Positions 1 through 8,695 of a DNA stretch of 64,000 nt are shown here, piece after piece. The translations under genes were made by a program, and so were the position numbers. How positions within the stretch are numbered: position 1 is the first letter of the stretch; each line of letters opens with the position of its first letter. Source of the stretch: Actinoplanes sp040639655 (GTDB lineage Bacteria; Actinomycetota; Actinomycetes; Mycobacteriales; Micromonosporaceae); NCBI RefSeq assembly GCF_040639655.1, contig NZ_JBFAAI010000003.1, positions 434,001-498,000 of the forward strand, read 5' to 3'. The notes under the pieces are model-generated. The model did not search any database and was not told where the DNA came from. It was given only the letters and a program-made list of their open reading frames with translations.

Positions 1-915
1 CATCAGCGCCTCCGGGTCGCCCGCGTAGACGAACGACAGCAGCGAACCGGGCCGGCGCATCTGCCGTTCGGCGACCCGGTGCTGCGGATGCGACGCGAGG
101 CCCGGGTAGCGCAGCGCGCTCACCGACGGTTCGTCCTGCAACGCCTCGGCCAGCAGCCGGGCGCTGTCACACTGCCGGGCCACCCGCAGCGCCAGCGTCT
201 TGAGACCGCGGTGGATCTGGTGGCAGTCGAAAGGGGACGGCACGTTGCCGAAGGTGGTGCGGTAGTCGCGCAGCCGGGCGTGCAGGTCCGGGTCGTGGTA
301 CGCCAGCGCGCCGCCGATCACGTCCAGGTGCCCGGCCAGGGACTTGCTGGTGCTGTGCAGGACGATGTCCGCGCCCAGCGTGGCGGGCTGCTGCAGGGCC
401 GGGCCCGCCAGGGTGTTGTCGACGACCAGCAGCGCGCCGCGGTCGTGCGCCGCCCGCGCGGCCGCGGCCAGATCGGTCACCTTGAGCAGCGGATTGGTCG
501 GCGATTCGACCCAGACCATGGCCGCGTCACCGAGGCGTTCCCCGGCGTCCGGCAGGCTCAGGTCCCAAGGTGTGACGCGGACGCCGGAGCGCGCCGCTGC
601 GTCGAACAACGCGTGGGTGCCGCCGTACACGTCGTCTGAGCACACCAGCGTCTGTCCCGGCGTCAGCAGTGACAACACCGCGGCGGCAGCCGCCTGGCCG
701 GAGGCGAAGGTGGTGGCGTACGGCACCTCCTCCAGAGCTGCCAGGCACTCCTCCAAGGCCTCCCGCGTCGGGTTCTCGCCCCGGCCGTAGAAGTACCGCC
801 GGTCCGGCTGACCGAACCGGTCGTACACGGTGGCGACGTGAATCGGCGGCACCAGGTCCGCCGAGCCTGGGGTGGGCGGCTGCCCCGCGTGCACCAGCCG
901 GGTGTCGAACCTCAT
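1..915 (-). CDS. Cystathionine gamma-synthase/lyase family PLP enzyme, 3' end cut by window edge
   Basis: The first 305 residues of a Cys/Met-metabolism PLP enzyme read on the minus strand; the gene continues beyond base 1. The N-terminus MRFDTRLVHAGQ, the YGRGENPTR segment, ASGQAA, VVDNTLAGP and the PLP-lysine segment HSTSKSLAGHLDVIGG are the family landmarks. The family catalyses gamma-elimination or gamma-replacement on cystathionine, homocysteine or methionine. Around the lysine the usual HSxTKYxxGHSD reads HSTSKSLAGHLD, so the tyrosine and serine that normally flank it are changed and substrate may differ. The ATG overlaps the stop of the upstream methyltransferase as ATGA, which implies translational coupling. 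Lyase versus synthase cannot be decided here. Confidence 0.88.
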   Translation of the reverse strand, partial: MRFDTRLVHAGQPPTPGSADLVPPIHVATVYDRFGQPDRRYFYGRGENPTREALEECLAALEEVPYATTFASGQAAAAAVLSLLTPGQTLVCSDDVYGGTHALFDAAARSGVRVTPWDLSLPDAGERLGDAAMVWVESPTNPLLKVTDLAAAARAAHDRGALLVVDNTLAGPALQQPATLGADIVLHSTSKSLAGHLDVIGGALAYHDPDLHARLRDYRTTFGNVPSPFDCHQIHRGLKTLALRVARQCDSARLLAEALQDEPSVSALRYPGLASHPQHRVAERQMRRPGSLLSFVYAGDPEALM

Positions 916-1778
916 GGCCGGTCCGTCTCGGCGCGTACGCAGATCGCCCGGGACGGCAGCAGCACCGTGCCGTCGTCCTGCATGTACGGCTCGGCCGCCC
1001 GCTCGACGGCGGCCCACAGCCGCGGGTCGTCCAGCGTGCCGCAGCGGTCCCGGACCGCCTGGCGCATCCGCGGCGGCAGCACGTCGCGCGAGTACGCGGC
1101 GAACTGCGCCGGCGAGTCCAGCCGGAACGGCACCGTGCAGTCGTGCACCGACACGTCACGGAACCCGCCGGCGGCCACGTCGGCGCGCAGCACCTCGGGG
1201 TCCGTCACCGCGAACGGCCCGGGACCGCCCGGCGGCGGCGCCGGCAGGGCCAGCTCGGCCGCGATCACACGGAACGCCAGGCTGATCATCGGCACCTCCG
1301 GCGGCGGCCCCCACACCGCTGCGGCCAGCGTCCCGCCCGGCCGCAGCAGCCCGGCCAGCCGGGCCAGGGCGGAGCGCCGGTCCGGCAGGAACATCAGGCC
1401 CCACCGGCTCAGGCACACGTCGAAGGAACCGGCCGGCAGCTCCACGTCCGCGAGGTCGCCGGTGTGGAACGTGACGTACTCGTCCGGGACACGCCGGCGG
1501 GCGATCACGGTCATCTGCTCGGACAGGTCGACGCCGACGACGCGTCCGTGCGGCCCGACCCGCCGGGCCGCGCCCGACGCCGGCTCACCCGCCCCGCTGC
1601 CCAGGTCGAGGACCGCGTGGCCGGGCCGGACCCCGCCCAGGTCGAGCAGCATCTCGGTGACCACCGCGGCGCCGCGCTCGAAGGCCGGCTGCCAGCGCAG
1701 CCAGCCCGGCGCGACGGCGTCCCACACGGCGCGCTGCTCGGCGCGGACGGCGGTGGCATCGGTCACGGTGGATGACAC
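912..1778 (-). CDS. SAM-dependent methyltransferase (UbiE/class I)
   Basis: A 288-residue class I methyltransferase. It has motif I VLDLGSGAGEPA, the acidic post-I strand VVGVDLSEQM, and SFDVCLSRWGLMF as the motif IV region, followed by LLRPGGTLAAAVWG. The C-terminal half resembles small-molecule methyltransferases rather than RNA enzymes. I chose the GTG at 1778 because GAGGAGGAG lies just upstream on the minus strand and the methyltransferase fold begins soon after; longer upstream reading in this frame is shadow of the neighbouring gene. It lies 20 bases after the class V PLP gene and overlaps the next gene by 4 bases, so it is part of one operon. The substrate is unknown. Confidence 0.85.
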   Translation of the reverse strand: MSSTVTDATAVRAEQRAVWDAVAPGWLRWQPAFERGAAVVTEMLLDLGGVRPGHAVLDLGSGAGEPASGAARRVGPHGRVVGVDLSEQMTVIARRRVPDEYVTFHTGDLADVELPAGSFDVCLSRWGLMFLPDRRSALARLAGLLRPGGTLAAAVWGPPPEVPMISLAFRVIAAELALPAPPPGGPGPFAVTDPEVLRADVAAGGFRDVSVHDCTVPFRLDSPAQFAAYSRDVLPPRMRQAVRDRCGTLDDPRLWAAVERAAEPYMQDDGTVLLPSRAICVRAETDRP

Positions 1779-1798
1779 GGCTCCTCCTCGATACGGGC

Positions 1799-3085
1799 TC
1801 ACAGGAAACGGGTGGTCGGGTGTTGCTCGGTCCAGACCCCCGGCTCGACCGCCTTCAGCTCGGCGCACAGCCGCTCCACCTCGGCGAGGGTGTTGTAGAC
1901 GCCGAACGAGATCCGGACCGTGCCCAGCAGGCCCATGCTGTCCAGGAACGCGCTCGCGCAGTGCACGCCGCAGCGGACCGCGATGCCGTTGCGGTCCAGG
2001 TGACCACCGACGTCGTACGGGTGGATGCCGTCGACCACCACCGACACGATGCCCGCGGGGTCCCGGGCCGGGTCCCCGACGACTCGCACCCGATCCACGG
2101 CAGCGAGCATCTCGGTCGCGGCGTGCACCAGCCGGGCGTCGTGGGCGCGCACGGCATCCCAGCCGATGCCGCCGAGGTAGCCGACGGCGGCGGCCAGGCC
2201 GATCACCCCGGCGACGTCGGGGGTACCGGCCTCGAACCGGGCCGGCGCCGGCAGGTAGGACACCGGCTCGGTCAGGCTCACGCCCTTCACCGTGCCACCG
2301 CCGACCTGGTACGGCCGCATGCCGGCGAGCAGTTCCCGGCGGCCGTACAGCACACCCACGCCCATCGGGCCGTACAGCTTGTGGGCGGAGAAACAGTAGA
2401 AGTCGGCGCCGAGATCGGTGACGTCGACCGGGCGGTGCGGGACTGCCTGCGCTCCGTCCACGACCACCACCGCCTGCCGCTGGTGGGCGGCGGCGGCCAT
2501 CTCGCGGACCGGGTTCACCGTACCGAGCACGTTGGACACGTGCGCGAACGCGGTGATCCGGGTACGCGGGCCGAGCGCCGCGACGAAGTCGGTGAGCTCG
2601 ACATGCCCGGCCGGACCGACCGGGACCACCCGCAGCGTCGCGCCGGAGCTCTCGCACAGCCGCCGCCATGGCAGCAGGTTGCTGTTGTGCTCCATCTCGG
2701 TGACCACCACCTCGTCACCGGGACCGACGCGGTCGCGGCCGAACGTCTCGGCGACCAGGTTGATCGCGGCCGTGGTGCCGCTGGTGAACACCACCTCCTC
2801 GGCCGAGCCGGCGCCGATGAAGGCCCGGACCGTCTCGCGGGCCTGCTCCAGGCGCTCGGTGGAGGCCAGCCCGAGCCGGTGGTAGCCGCGGCCGACATTG
2901 CTGTTGGTGGTGCTGTAGTAGTCGGTGACGGCGTCCAGCACCGCGCGCGGCTTGTGTGCGGTCGCGGCGTTGTCGAAGTACACCAGCGGGACACCGTCGA
3001 AGCCGGTGGACAGGATCGGGAAGTCGCCGCGGACACCCTTCTGGGCGCCGCCGGTGTCCGGCCGGGCGTCTGACGTCGTGGTCAT
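1799..3085 (-). CDS. SufS-like cysteine desulfurase / class V PLP enzyme
   Basis: A 428-residue class V aminotransferase-fold protein close in length to SufS. Landmarks in order are FDNAATAHKP (PLP phosphate and substrate region), TEMEHNSNLLPW, VVDGAQAVPH, the PLP lysine in CFSAHKLYGPMG, and RCGVHCA with the cysteine expected of a persulfide-forming desulfurase. SufS-type enzymes release sulfur from cysteine as a persulfide. No suf cluster partners (sufB, C, D, U) are present. Instead the gene overlaps the upstream HDxFGH enzyme by ATGA and is followed by a methyltransferase and a gamma-lyase-type enzyme, so I infer a dedicated sulfur donor or C-S lyase for a product, not iron-sulfur housekeeping. 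Confidence 0.87.
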   Translation of the reverse strand: MTTTSDARPDTGGAQKGVRGDFPILSTGFDGVPLVYFDNAATAHKPRAVLDAVTDYYSTTNSNVGRGYHRLGLASTERLEQARETVRAFIGAGSAEEVVFTSGTTAAINLVAETFGRDRVGPGDEVVVTEMEHNSNLLPWRRLCESSGATLRVVPVGPAGHVELTDFVAALGPRTRITAFAHVSNVLGTVNPVREMAAAAHQRQAVVVVDGAQAVPHRPVDVTDLGADFYCFSAHKLYGPMGVGVLYGRRELLAGMRPYQVGGGTVKGVSLTEPVSYLPAPARFEAGTPDVAGVIGLAAAVGYLGGIGWDAVRAHDARLVHAATEMLAAVDRVRVVGDPARDPAGIVSVVVDGIHPYDVGGHLDRNGIAVRCGVHCASAFLDSMGLLGTVRISFGVYNTLAEVERLCAELKAVEPGVWTEQHPTTRFL

Positions 3086-3855
3086 ACCAGCTCCCTAATG
3101 GTGAACATGCGGCGGAACCGGGCCATGTGCGCGTCGGGGAAGGCGTACACCTTCTGCGGCGGGTACGGCCGGGTCGAGGGCGGGCGGTGGCCGGGCTCGC
3201 CGGCCACCGGGATGCGGCCGGCGCCGTCGCGCAGGTGCGGTCCGAAATAGAACCAGCAGGTCTGTGCGACATGTTCGGTGAACAGGACCGGCTGCACCTC
3301 GGCCGAGAAGAGCGGCAGATGACAGTACGCCGCCCGCAGCTCGCCGACCGGACCGAAGCTGTTGCGGCCGGCCAGGTGACCGAACACGTCATGCACCACG
3401 CGGAACAGATCGTTGTGCCGCAACGGGACCCCGTCGATCACCACCCCGGACGGCTCGCGCAGCGGGTGCGGCCCGGTCTGTCCCGGCGGCCCGTGCCCGG
3501 TCTCGGTGAGCTGGACGTAGAGCACGCCCTCGGCGGCCACCCGGCTGAACAGCTCACCCGAGTTCCGGTACGGCTGGCGGTGGTCCCTGCTGGGTAGCAC
3601 GTCGAGGCCGGTGCGGCGCACCGTCTCGTACTGCTCACGGCACTCGCGGGTGAACTGCTCGTACCGGCGGGCCACCACCGCATCGGCGGTGGACATCGGC
3701 TGCCGCTCGAAGTCGTCGGCCACCTCCCGGCAGTAGTGCTCGTCGAGCGCGATACGCGCTGCCACGGCCCGCTCGAAGTCGTCAGCCGGTCCCAGATGGG
3801 GCCGTGCGACCAGGTGGTCACGGGCCGCGGCCAGAACGTCGATGTCGCCCGGCAT
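3082..3855 (-). CDS. HDxFGH-motif putative metalloenzyme, remotely like aromatic amino acid hydroxylases
   Basis: A 257-residue protein starting at ATG 3855 behind GGGGGAGG. Its core reads NDLFRVVHDVFGHLAG at about residues 146-161 and, 34 residues after the second histidine, TEHVAQTCWFYFGPH. The His-x4-His plus a later Glu is the spacing style of the two-His-one-Glu iron site of biopterin-dependent Phe/Tyr/Trp hydroxylases (HELLGH, then Glu about 40 residues on). From memory, the pattern NDLFRxVHDxFGH...FGPxGE...TE...W also occurs in uncharacterised phage and bacterial proteins, so this may be a separate family. It is the first gene of the four-gene sulfur/methyl operon. A metal-dependent oxygenase is an inference. 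Confidence 0.6.
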   Translation of the reverse strand: MPGDIDVLAAARDHLVARPHLGPADDFERAVAARIALDEHYCREVADDFERQPMSTADAVVARRYEQFTRECREQYETVRRTGLDVLPSRDHRQPYRNSGELFSRVAAEGVLYVQLTETGHGPPGQTGPHPLREPSGVVIDGVPLRHNDLFRVVHDVFGHLAGRNSFGPVGELRAAYCHLPLFSAEVQPVLFTEHVAQTCWFYFGPHLRDGAGRIPVAGEPGHRPPSTRPYPPQKVYAFPDAHMARFRRMFTIRELV

Positions 3856-3890
3856 GGCACCTCCCCCACAGATACGGCGCCGGCGACGGC

Positions 3891-4427
3891 CTAACGGAAC
3901 GCCAGCACGACGAACAGCAGCATCACCGCGGCCACACCCAGCCCGATGCGGGTCAGCCGGACCGTGGCCGGGGCGGACAACAGCTTGTGGTCGAGGGCGA
4001 AGCTGCCGGGGCCGGCCAGCATCAGCACCAGCGCGCCGGAGAGCACGGCCAGCTCCCACTCGAAGCCGGTGGGCATGAAGAACCCGGCGCCCAGCTTGAT
4101 GAACGTGGCGTTGAGCATGACGCCGGCGGCCAAGGACGCGGCGATCGGCGTGTAAAGGCCGAGCAGCAGGGTCACACCGACGACCAGTTCGATGACCATC
4201 ACGCTCCCGGAGAGCAGCGAGGTCGACTGGTAGCCTTTCTCACCGAGATATCCGGCGAATCGTGTGACGTCCCATCCGAACATGCCGACCATGTTCTGGA
4301 TGCCGTGTGCCAGGAATGTAAAACCGATGATCAGCCGGACGATCAGCAGACCGGACTGCGCCCACGGATAGGACGAGGTGCGCGCGGTCCGCGTACCGTC
4401 CACCGTGGCTCCTTCGAAGGTGGTCAT
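3891..4427 (-). CDS. DoxX family membrane protein
   Basis: A 178-residue protein with about four hydrophobic helices and the DoxX-type opening LLIVRLIIGFTFLAHGIQNM, then MVIELVVGVTLLLGLYTPIAA and a second helix pair ending in LLFVVLAF. DoxX-like proteins are small quinol-oxidase-associated or redox-linked membrane proteins whose precise roles are mostly unknown. It lies 35 bases upstream of the HDxFGH gene on the same strand and could be the first gene of that transcript. Its upstream side faces the divergently read alpha/beta hydrolase, so the interval 4428-4626 probably holds both promoters. Confidence 0.8.
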   Translation of the reverse strand: MTTFEGATVDGTRTARTSSYPWAQSGLLIVRLIIGFTFLAHGIQNMVGMFGWDVTRFAGYLGEKGYQSTSLLSGSVMVIELVVGVTLLLGLYTPIAASLAAGVMLNATFIKLGAGFFMPTGFEWELAVLSGALVLMLAGPGSFALDHKLLSAPATVRLTRIGLGVAAVMLLFVVLAFR

Positions 4428-4626
4428 GACATCGCTCCCTCACCGTGTGGCATAGGTTCTCAGGCGGACTCCACCGTCTGTGCCGGTACGGTATGAGCAG
4501 CAAAGGGTCGTCGGCACGGGATCCGTCACCGCGAGGAAAGACCTTTCGCAACTGCTGGCCGGAGGGTGAAAGATTCGGCGGGGGCGGCAACCGCGGCGGC
4601 CATTGCACCGGTATGGTCGAGACGCT

Positions 4627-5427
4627 ATGCAGAGTTATGCGATTCCCGGTTCGAACGCCCGGATGCGCTTTCACGACCTGCCCGGCGACGCCCCCGTGCA
4701 CGTCTTTCTTCCCGGCCTGGCGTGCGCTTCGTCGGCAGATTTCCCGGAGACCACCCGGCATCCCGGCGTGGCCGGTTTCCGCTCGATTCTGGTGGACCCG
4801 CTGGGCGCCGGTTTCAGCGACCGGCCGGCCAATTTCTCGTACACGCTGGAGGGCCACGCGGACACGGTTGCGGCGTTGCTGGACATGCTCGGCGTCACCG
4901 GCGTGGTGGTCGTGGGGCACAGCATGGGCGGCTCGATCGGGGTGCTGCTCGCCGCGCGCCGTCCCGACCTGGTCGCCGAACTGATCCTGGCCGAGCCCAA
5001 CCTGGGGCCGGTACGCGGCATGCTCAGCCCGCTCATCGTGGACCTGAGCGAGGACGAGTTCGTCCACGCCGGGCACGCCGCCCTGGTCAGCCGCCTGGCC
5101 GAGGTGGGCGAGCAGGACGTGACCGCGGCCAACTTCGCCGCGCTGGTCCGGGTCTGCGACCCGCTCGCGCTTCACCGCACGGCCTGTTCGCTGGCCCGCC
5201 TGCGCGAGCCCGGCCTGCGCGCCGTGCTGAACGCGCTGCAGATCCCGCGTGCGGTCCTGATCGGCGGCGCCTCCGGGTACGCGCAACGGCATCCGGGATT
5301 CGGCGAGCACGGCATCGCGACGCTCACGGTGCCCGGCGCCGGGCACGCCATGAACGAGGACGACCCGGCCGCGTTCGCGCGCGCCATCGGCCAGGTCCGC
5401 CGCACGACCGTGCCGGCGTCCCGCTGA
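4627..5427 (+). CDS. Alpha/beta hydrolase
   Basis: A 266-residue alpha/beta hydrolase. The nucleophile elbow is GHSMGGSIG with serine as nucleophile. The oxyanion/early strand is HVFLPGLACASSAD, DPLGAGFSDRP follows the usual DxxGxGxS pattern, and the catalytic histidine is in GAGHAMNEDD near the C-terminus. I chose ATG 4627; an in-frame TTG at 4603 would add eight residues but has no better ribosome site. It is 16 bases upstream of a methyltransferase on the same strand. No substrate can be named. Confidence 0.85.
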   Translation: MQSYAIPGSNARMRFHDLPGDAPVHVFLPGLACASSADFPETTRHPGVAGFRSILVDPLGAGFSDRPANFSYTLEGHADTVAALLDMLGVTGVVVVGHSMGGSIGVLLAARRPDLVAELILAEPNLGPVRGMLSPLIVDLSEDEFVHAGHAALVSRLAEVGEQDVTAANFAALVRVCDPLALHRTACSLARLREPGLRAVLNALQIPRAVLIGGASGYAQRHPGFGEHGIATLTVPGAGHAMNEDDPAAFARAIGQVRRTTVPASR

Positions 5428-5443
5428 CAGGAACGGAGAGAAC

Positions 5444-5962
5444 ATGCCGGAGAAAACCCCGGAGCGCTTCGTCTGGGCGCTGGACGTGATGCGGGTCGCG
5501 CCCGCCGACCGGGTGCTCGAGGTGGGCTGCGGCCACGGGGTGGCAGCCGCCCTGGTGTGCGAACGGCTCGACGGCGGGCACCTGCTGGGCATCGACCGCT
5601 CGGCGAAGATGATCGAAGCCGCCACCCGGCGCAATCAGGCCGACGTGGCGGCCGGGATCGCCGAGTTCCGGACCACGACGCTGGCGAAGGCGGAGCTGCC
5701 GTCGCGCGCGTACGACCTGATCTTCTCGTTCAACGTGAGCCTGTTCTGGACCCCGCCGGCGCGGGAGCTGAACCAGCTCGCCGAGGCGCTGGCGCCGGGC
5801 GGGCGCATGCTCGTCTTCCACCAGCCCCCGTTCCCGGAGAAGAACCAGCAGGTCGTGGACGCGGCGACGGCGTTGCTGACGGAAGGCGGCTGGAAGGTTC
5901 AGGACACCCTGTTCGCGGACACCGCGCCGGTCGAGTCGGTGTGCCTCATCGCCGTGCGGTGA
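5444..5962 (+). CDS. Small SAM-dependent methyltransferase
   Basis: A 172-residue class I methyltransferase: motif I VLEVGCGHGVAA, post-I LLGIDRSAKMI, motif IV-like YDLIFSFNVSLFW, then LAPGGRMLVF. It is short for the family, with little beyond the core fold. GGAACGGAGAG precedes the ATG. Its last 17 bases overlap the end of the convergent FMN oxidoreductase gene. It probably forms a two-gene transcript with the alpha/beta hydrolase. Confidence 0.82.
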   Translation: MPEKTPERFVWALDVMRVAPADRVLEVGCGHGVAAALVCERLDGGHLLGIDRSAKMIEAATRRNQADVAAGIAEFRTTTLAKAELPSRAYDLIFSFNVSLFWTPPARELNQLAEALAPGGRMLVFHQPPFPEKNQQVVDAATALLTEGGWKVQDTLFADTAPVESVCLIAVR

Positions 5963-7055
5963 CGCGGACATGGGCCGGGCCGGCATCGCGCAGGTCGGTG
6001 AGGCCGGTGAGCGCCATCGCGTCGGACACCTCGTCGTTGAGCATGTCGAGCAGGTGCGCCACCCCGTCCGCGCCACGGACCGCCAGCGCCCACAGGACCG
6101 GACGCCCGATCAGCACCGCGGTGGCGCCGAGCGCGATCGCGGTCAGCGCCTCCACGCCGCTGCGGATCCCGCCGTCGACCAGCACCGGGCAGCGGCCGCC
6201 GACCGCCGCCACCACCTCGGGCAGCACGTCCAGGGTCGCCAGCGGGGTGTCGAGCTGGCGGCCACCGTGGTTGGACACGATCACCGCGTCCACCCCGTGC
6301 GCGGCCGCCAGCTCGCCGTCCTCGCCGGTCTGCACGCCCTTGAGGACGATCGGCAGATCGGTGCGCTCACGCAGCCACGCCAGGTCGCTCCAATTGAGGG
6401 CCGGGTCGAAGACGCGTACGGCGTGGTCGGCGACCGCGGACCGGCCGGCGACCCGCCGATGCAGCAGGCTCTGCGCCGCGCGTTCCACGTTGACCGGCCG
6501 CAGCTCGGGTGCGAAGGCGAAGCCGTTGCGTAGATCGCGCAGCCGGTGGCCGATCACCGGGGAGTCGACGGTCAGCACCACGGCGGTGTAGCCGGCCTCG
6601 GCGGCCAGGTCCAGCACGCCGCCGAGCGCCTCCCGGTCCCGCATCCAGTAGATCTGCAGCCAGCGCGGCGCCGGCCCGGCCGCGGCGGCGATGTCGCGCA
6701 GCGAGCGGCCGCTGAAGAAGCTGGTGACGTAGAGCGCCCCGGCCCGTGCCGCACCCTGTGCCGTGGCGACCTCCCCGTCCGGATGCATCATCGCGTGGTA
6801 CGCCGTCGGCGCGATCCCGACCGGGCCGCGCAACCGGGAGCCCAGCAGCGTGACGGCGGTGTCCCGGGCGGAGACGTCCACCAGCACGCGCGGGCGCAGG
6901 GCGAACCGGTCGAACGCCGCGCGGTTGGCCGCGAGGGCGCGCTCGGCGCCGCTGCCGCCGCTGATGTAATCCCAGACGTCGGGTGGCACCGCGGCCCGTG
7001 CCTGCGGCTCGTAGTCGGCCGCGCAGACGAAGCGCGGGTCGGTCGTCGGCTCCAA
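5946..7055 (-). CDS. FMN-dependent alpha-hydroxyacid oxidase/dehydrogenase
   Basis: A 369-residue flavoprotein of the glycolate/lactate/mandelate oxidase family at full length. Landmarks are VWDYISGGSGAE near the N-terminus, RPRVLVDVS, PVGIAPTAYHAMMHPDGE, LQIYWMRD, the catalytic-histidine segment VSNHGGRQLD and the phosphate-binding LVDGGIRSGVEALTAIALGA followed by IGRP. The enzymes oxidise 2-hydroxyacids to 2-oxoacids with FMN. In glycopeptide clusters a related enzyme oxidises 4-hydroxymandelate. That comparison is suggestive here because a P450 and an exporter are adjacent, but the substrate is not determined by sequence. Confidence 0.88.
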   Translation of the reverse strand: MEPTTDPRFVCAADYEPQARAAVPPDVWDYISGGSGAERALAANRAAFDRFALRPRVLVDVSARDTAVTLLGSRLRGPVGIAPTAYHAMMHPDGEVATAQGAARAGALYVTSFFSGRSLRDIAAAAGPAPRWLQIYWMRDREALGGVLDLAAEAGYTAVVLTVDSPVIGHRLRDLRNGFAFAPELRPVNVERAAQSLLHRRVAGRSAVADHAVRVFDPALNWSDLAWLRERTDLPIVLKGVQTGEDGELAAAHGVDAVIVSNHGGRQLDTPLATLDVLPEVVAAVGGRCPVLVDGGIRSGVEALTAIALGATAVLIGRPVLWALAVRGADGVAHLLDMLNDEVSDAMALTGLTDLRDAGPAHVRVTARR

Positions 7056-7120
7056 CGGGATTCACCTCCCGGGCGGTCAGCACTCCAACAGCGGGGACCC
7101 GGACCGGCCGGTGCCGGGTC

Positions 7121-8632
7121 TCAGCCCCGGCGGCCGGCGCCGGCCCGGCGCAACGACAGCACGGTCACCGCGGCGATCACGACGAGCAGAGCGGCGCTGG
7201 CGTACGCGGCCGCCTGCATCCCGTCGGTGAACGCCGCGCGGGCACTCGCCAGCAGTTGTGCGCCCGGTCCCGCCGGCAGGGCCGCGGCCGCGTCGACGGC
7301 GCCGCCGACGGTGTCACCGGCACCGGCCGGCACGTCCGCGCCGGCCATCCGGGACCCGTAGACCGCCGCCGCCACGCTGCCCAGCAGCGCGATGCCCAGC
7401 GCGGATCCCAGCTCGGTCGCCGTCTCGGACACCGCCGACGCCGCGCCGGACTGCTCCACCGGGCTGCTGGAGACAACCTGGTCGGTGGCGAGGATGTAGA
7501 CCGGGGCGAGGCCCAGGAAGATCACGACCGAGCCGGCCACCGCGGGTGCGAGCCCCTGCTGCGGGCCGGCCAGGGCCAGCAGCACGAACCCGGCGGCGGC
7601 GAAGAGCAGACCGCCGGCCATCACGGACGCCGGGCGCAGGCGACCGGCCAGCGCCGGGCCGAGGCCGCAGCCGAGCACGAAGCCGACCGCCGACGGCACC
7701 GTCCACACCCCGGCCCACAGCGGTGTCAGGCCGAGCACCGACTGCAGGTACTGCGCGAACAGCAGCATCATCCCGAACGCGGTGAAGAAGGCGACCAGGC
7801 TGGCGACCAGCGCCACCGCGAGCCCGGGCACCCGGAACAGCGCCGGGTCGATCAGCGGCCGGGGGCTGCGCCGTAGGTGCCGCAGGAACGTCGCGGCCGC
7901 GGCCAGCCCGGCGGCGACGGCCGCCGCCGCGACACCGGCCGGGCCACCCGACGCCCACGTCTTCACGCCGTAGATGACGGCCAGCACGGCGGCCAGCGAC
8001 AGCACGGCGCCGGCCAGGTCGAAGCCGCCGGCGTGCGGGTCGCGGTGCTCGGGGACCAGGACCGGCGCGGCGAGCAGCACCAGCGCCATCACCGGGACGC
8101 CGGCCAGGAACACCGCACCCCACCAGAAGTTCGTCAGCAGCAGCCCGCCGAAGAGCGGACCGGCGACACCCCCGGCGGAGAACGCCGCCGTCCACACGCC
8201 GATCGCGACGGTCCGCTGCCGGTCGTCGGTGAACATGTTGCGGATCAGCGACAGGGTGGACGGCATCAGCGTCGCCCCCGCCACGCCCAGCAGCGCCCGG
8301 GCGACGATCAGCGTGGTCGCGCTGCCGGCCGTGGCGGCGGCCACCGAGGCCACGGCGAACGCCGCCGCTCCGATCATCAGCAGCCGGCGCCGGCCGATCC
8401 GGTCACCGATCGCGCCCATCGTGATCAGCAGTCCGGCCAGTAGGAAACCGTAGACGTCGACGATCCACAGCAGCTGGTCCGCGGTCGGTGCCAGATCGGC
8501 GCTGAGGGCCGGCACCGCCAGGTTGAGCACGGTCAGGTCCATCGAGACCAGCAGGCTGGGCAGCGCCAGCACCGCCAGTCCCGCCCATTCCCGTCCACCG
8601 GCCCGATGGCGTGTTTCCTCGCGCAGCCCCAT
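7121..8632 (-). CDS. 14-TM MFS drug exporter (DHA2, EmrB/QacA type)
   Basis: A 503-residue major facilitator with about 14 hydrophobic helices. The N-terminal helix SLLVSMDLTVLNLAVPAL carries the acidic residue typical of DHA2 exporters, the cytoplasmic loop GAIGDRIGRRRLL is MFS motif A, and LIVARALLGVAGATLMPSTL contains the antiporter motif C region. The ATG at 8632 follows GGAGAGAGG. It would export small cationic or hydrophobic compounds by proton antiport. The P450 gene ends 63 bases upstream on the same strand; the gap holds an AT-rich TTAACTATTAGA stretch (minus strand) that could be a promoter, so a shared transcript is possible but not certain. Confidence 0.9.
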   Translation of the reverse strand: MGLREETRHRAGGREWAGLAVLALPSLLVSMDLTVLNLAVPALSADLAPTADQLLWIVDVYGFLLAGLLITMGAIGDRIGRRRLLMIGAAAFAVASVAAATAGSATTLIVARALLGVAGATLMPSTLSLIRNMFTDDRQRTVAIGVWTAAFSAGGVAGPLFGGLLLTNFWWGAVFLAGVPVMALVLLAAPVLVPEHRDPHAGGFDLAGAVLSLAAVLAVIYGVKTWASGGPAGVAAAAVAAGLAAAATFLRHLRRSPRPLIDPALFRVPGLAVALVASLVAFFTAFGMMLLFAQYLQSVLGLTPLWAGVWTVPSAVGFVLGCGLGPALAGRLRPASVMAGGLLFAAAGFVLLALAGPQQGLAPAVAGSVVIFLGLAPVYILATDQVVSSSPVEQSGAASAVSETATELGSALGIALLGSVAAAVYGSRMAGADVPAGAGDTVGGAVDAAAALPAGPGAQLLASARAAFTDGMQAAAYASAALLVVIAAVTVLSLRRAGAGRRG

Positions 8633-8695
8633 CCGCCTCTCTCCGTCCTCGGTGACGACCGAACACAGTCTAATAGTTAAGTGACCTCTGCCCCA

